NCBI GenBank assembly: GCA_964623885.1 | Contig: CAZUVM010000175.1 | Span: 1 to 15,590 of the forward strand | Direction: 5' to 3' | DNA: 15,590 bases | Origin: CAZUVM01 sp964623885 | GTDB taxonomy: Bacteria; Verrucomicrobiota; Verrucomicrobiia; Limisphaerales; UBA8199 | In this document: positions 14,601 through 15,590 of the stretch, one piece after another | Numbering within the stretch: position 1 is the first letter of the stretch | Layout of the letters: each line of letters starts with the position of its first letter | Notes under the pieces: model-generated | Databases searched by the model: none | Told to the model about the DNA's origin: nothing | Seen by the model: only the letters and a program-made list of their open reading frames with translations | Position numbers and translations under genes: made by a program

Positions 14601-15590
14601 GAGTGAGAGCGCCTGGGCCGGAGGGCGGGATCAGCCATGCGTTGGATGCGACGTAGAGATTTCGCATCGTCGTGAGCGAGCTCAAAAAGGTTTTACCGCC
14701 TCCGCGAATCGTAAGGTCGAACGGGCCGATATCAGAAATAAGCGTGTTCGTTCCCGGCACACCACCGTTATCGACGAGGATTTGTCCAAAGCCGGCTACG
14801 CCGGTAACAGGAGTGGAGAAAGTGTAAACCGTACCTGCGCCACCGCGAGTGTAACCATTGCCGCCATAGGCCGTAATCCTGCCAGAAAATGTATTGGCAC
14901 CAGGAAACAGCATGATGCGTCCGCCGCCGCCGCCGCCGCCCAGGTCGATACCGTTGCCTCCGTTCGCTGTAATCGCGCCTGAGCCGAACAACGCAGCCGC
15001 AGAAACGTAAATGCCACCACCGGAACCGCCGCCGCCGTTATTGCGGTTGGTAATAACGCCGGAACCGCCGTTGGCCGAGATCAAACCATCCAGAGTGAGG
15101 CTGCCCGTGACACGAAGGGTAAGCGAGCCGCCCCCGGCACCTCCGGCCGCAAGCTGCCCCCCGCCGCCGCTGCCCGACTGCGGTGCATTCGTGGCGAAGC
15201 CATAAGCGTTTCCTCCCTGTGTAGCTAAGACCCCGGCGCCACCATAACCGCCATAACCACCACCGCTCCCAGCGTTGGTTGTGCCGACGATATAACTCAG
15301 GCCGGCGCCAGGACCCGCCGCGGAGGGAAAACCGGCGCTGTCAGCCTTGATCCCGCCGCCGGCATCGATGTACGCGCTGCCGGATATGCCGATATTCATC
15401 GTTTGTTCAACACTGTTGAGCATGATCCAGGAATTTGAAGCAATGGATAGATCGTGGAGTGACGCGCTGTACAACGTCACCACGCCAGCGCCACGCACGC
15501 CGAGATCAAAGGCGCTGGAAGAATCGGAAATGTAAGTATTGGTGCCAAGTAAGCCGCCGTTATCGACGATCATTTGGCCGGGAGGGGAGG
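11662..15590 (-). CDS. Giant glycine-rich repetitive surface protein, 5'-truncated by the window
   Basis: The frame is open to the right edge, so the N-terminus is missing. The ATG at 15573 is internal: the codons before it read PPGQ, equivalent to the 'GFGQ' and 'PFGR' that precede the other repeat starts. From that Met, residues 1-264, 265-526, 527-788 and 789-1048 are four tandem repeats. Residues 1049-1150 look like a Big_5/SbsA-type Ig-like domain. Residues 1154-1235 resemble a carboxypeptidase-regulatory-like domain ('IQGTVADMAGRPLSGV', 'AITDTNGHYAI'). Residues 1238-1303 form the verrucomicrobial C-terminal module ('GVTYQPLVSTNLVDWEPYG', then 'NYFRLRANN'). The repeats contain runs such as L-G7-R-I and 'ISANGG', suggesting a beta-solenoid. 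It is likely an exported adhesin or surface-layer-like protein. Proline-rich frames on the other strand are shadows. Confidence 0.9.
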   Translation of the reverse strand, partial: SPPGQMIVDNGGLLGTNTYISDSSSAFDLGVRGAGVVTLYSASLHDLSIASNSWIMLNSVEQTMNIGISGSAYIDAGGGIKADSAGFPSAAGPGAGLSYIVGTTNAGSGGGYGGYGGAGVLATQGGNAYGFATNAPQSGSGGGGQLAAGGAGGGSLTLRVTGSLTLDGLISANGGSGVITNRNNGGGGSGGGIYVSAAALFGSGAITANGGNGIDLGGGGGGGRIMLFPGANTFSGRITAYGGNGYTRGGAGTVYTFSTPVTGVAGFGQILVDNGGVPGTNTLISDIGPFDLTIRGGGKTFLSSLTTMRNLYVASNAWLIPPSGPGALTPALNITSNAIIESGGTILADGLGYTHGTGPGGGLFLNNVGNGAGYGGYGGIYPGALNGQSGGGNVYGSISTPNQVGSGGGGSIAPYGGSGGGAIVLNVNGVFDIEGRISANGLPGGANSGGGSGGSIWLTAGTLLGNGILSANGGDGAALGGGGGGGRIALIYGTNSFTGQTTAYGGAGSMGGGAGTVYLAPKTFAAAPNAQVVIDNGGRTGTNTSVSSLPSSSDLIIRNAGVAQIDRGQISVRNLFVQSNAWLKSTLPPSPDAFQFSVSGNATVSAGGGIIADGTGSPQGVGLGAGRAATSPLGTAGGGGGYGGAGGSSGTGGTGGAAYGSPTSPAGVGSGAGVTFDPSMGGSGGGGLAINIFGTLQLDGRISANGGSGLPPGGGGGSGGTINLRMGKLAGSGVISANGGNGDSLGGGGGGGRISVAYTSSTFVGSMTAYGGTGANNGGAGTVYVLPPQPFGRLIVDNGGITGTNTPFSVAQPFGSTLAELTIQNGAVVSILSSQTYWSNLVVNPGGTLTAPAGPTSYTITVLHNALIETRGAIVFDGLGFTQTNGPGGGLTSDYIGSGAGYGGVGGASSLLPGGPTYGSAQQPTDVGSGGGLGWGTPGYGSQGGGAIHLAVGGTLTVNGQLSANGNPGLQEDAGGGSGGSLWIETANFSGNGLLSANGGAGEMYLGGGGGGGRIAVYSRANYFFGQITASGGAGYNVGQDGSIYLAPVPAGPTVITQTPSGVVTNPVGSIDLFFNESLYPATPSITNFILVPPPGAAPPQNIFLSVQSASHILLQFVPAQSVPGAYSLLVGPGIRDLFGQPMSQVYTGSFTLALPSIQGTVADMAGRPLSGVLLQPDYNLSGAITDTNGHYAIGVPYGANTTVTPSDTNWTFVPGSKVYTNVIAAITNENYLAVTTIVPPVSAQFSPTNMTMSWLGIPGVTYQPLVSTNLVDWEPYGPSFVGTNRVVQLVIPVDGSPQNYFRLRANN
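12430..13209 (-). repeat. Protein repeat 4 (260 residues)
   Basis: Begins 'LIVDNGGITGTNT' and carries L-G7-R-I at residues 1001-1010. The closing block is degenerate ('NVGQDGSIYLAP' in place of GGAGTVY), as expected at the end of the array before the Ig-like domain. Confidence 0.8.
13210..13995 (-). repeat. Protein repeat 3 (262 residues)
   Basis: Begins 'VVIDNGGRTGTNT' and carries L-G7-R-I at residues 740-749. It has the most Gly-rich middle block of the four, with several GGSGG runs. Confidence 0.8.
13996..14781 (-). repeat. Protein repeat 2 (262 residues)
   Basis: Begins 'ILVDNGGVPGTNT' and carries L-G7-R-I at residues 474-483 of the visible protein. The motif order and spacing are the same as in repeat 1, but overall sequence identity is only moderate, so this is an old duplication. 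Confidence 0.8.
14782..15573 (-). repeat. Protein repeat 1 (264 residues)
   Basis: The unit begins 'IVDNGGLLGTNT', has a middle Gly-rich block 'GGGYGGYGGAG', then 'GLISANGG' and 'GAITANGGNG'. L-G7-R-I falls at residues 211-220, and the unit closes with 'ITAYGGNG...GGAGTVY'. Further copies may lie beyond the right edge. Confidence 0.8.

Noticed and set aside
15571..15573. ATG as the start of the giant protein
   Set aside because: It falls inside the repeat pattern and the frame stays open to the window edge, so it is an internal methionine.
12430..15573. Regular G+C-rich repeats as a possible CRISPR or DNA satellite
   Set aside because: The repetition is at the protein level with a 780-790 base period and diverged DNA; there are no short direct repeats with unique spacers.

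Overview
The window looks like a chromosomal segment of a Verrucomicrobiota bacterium, most plausibly a soil or freshwater Pedosphaera/Limisphaerales-type lineage. The evidence is a moderately high G+C content, weak or absent Shine-Dalgarno sites, many secreted proteins of unknown function, and a very large glycine-rich surface protein. That protein ends in a 'STNL..W' C-terminal module, which is characteristic of secreted verrucomicrobial proteins. This assignment is inference from protein style; there is no rRNA in the window.

Left part (1-2945): a non-coding stretch of about 290 bases holds a run of small, different hairpins. It is followed by a minus-strand 800-residue cytoplasmic protein of unknown function (322-2724). 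The 221-base gap to the next gene, which is divergent, carries a plausible minus-strand promoter and two operator-like palindromes exactly 20 bases apart.

Middle part (2946-9016, all plus strand): a secreted protein with a cysteine-free thioredoxin-like C-terminal half comes first. Then comes a compact five-gene operon: an ECF sigma factor, a single-pass membrane protein with two dockerin-type calcium-binding repeats outside the membrane, a secreted cohesin-like protein, a VIT/von Willebrand A exported protein, and a lipoprotein. Genes two to four overlap by 4 bases and the lipoprotein starts 2 bases after the fourth. The layout suggests a cell-envelope complex encoded with its own sigma factor. 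The membrane dockerin protein sits where an anti-sigma factor normally is, and the neighbouring cohesin-like protein is its obvious candidate partner. This is the most interesting system in the window.

Right part (9017-15590): a minus-strand secreted protein of unknown function ends directly against the operon's last gene with no base between the stop codons. A 283-base divergent intergenic region with a second hairpin cluster follows. Next is a plus-strand secreted Sel1-repeat/PEGA protein, then the 3' part (at least 1,308 codons) of a giant minus-strand surface protein. The giant protein has four tandem repeats of about 262 residues, then an Ig-like domain, a carboxypeptidase-regulatory-like domain and the verrucomicrobial C-terminal module. 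Its 5' end lies beyond the right edge. The two convergent gene pairs are separated by 0 and 1 base, leaving no room for terminators between them. I see no tRNA, rRNA, CRISPR array, transposase or phage gene.
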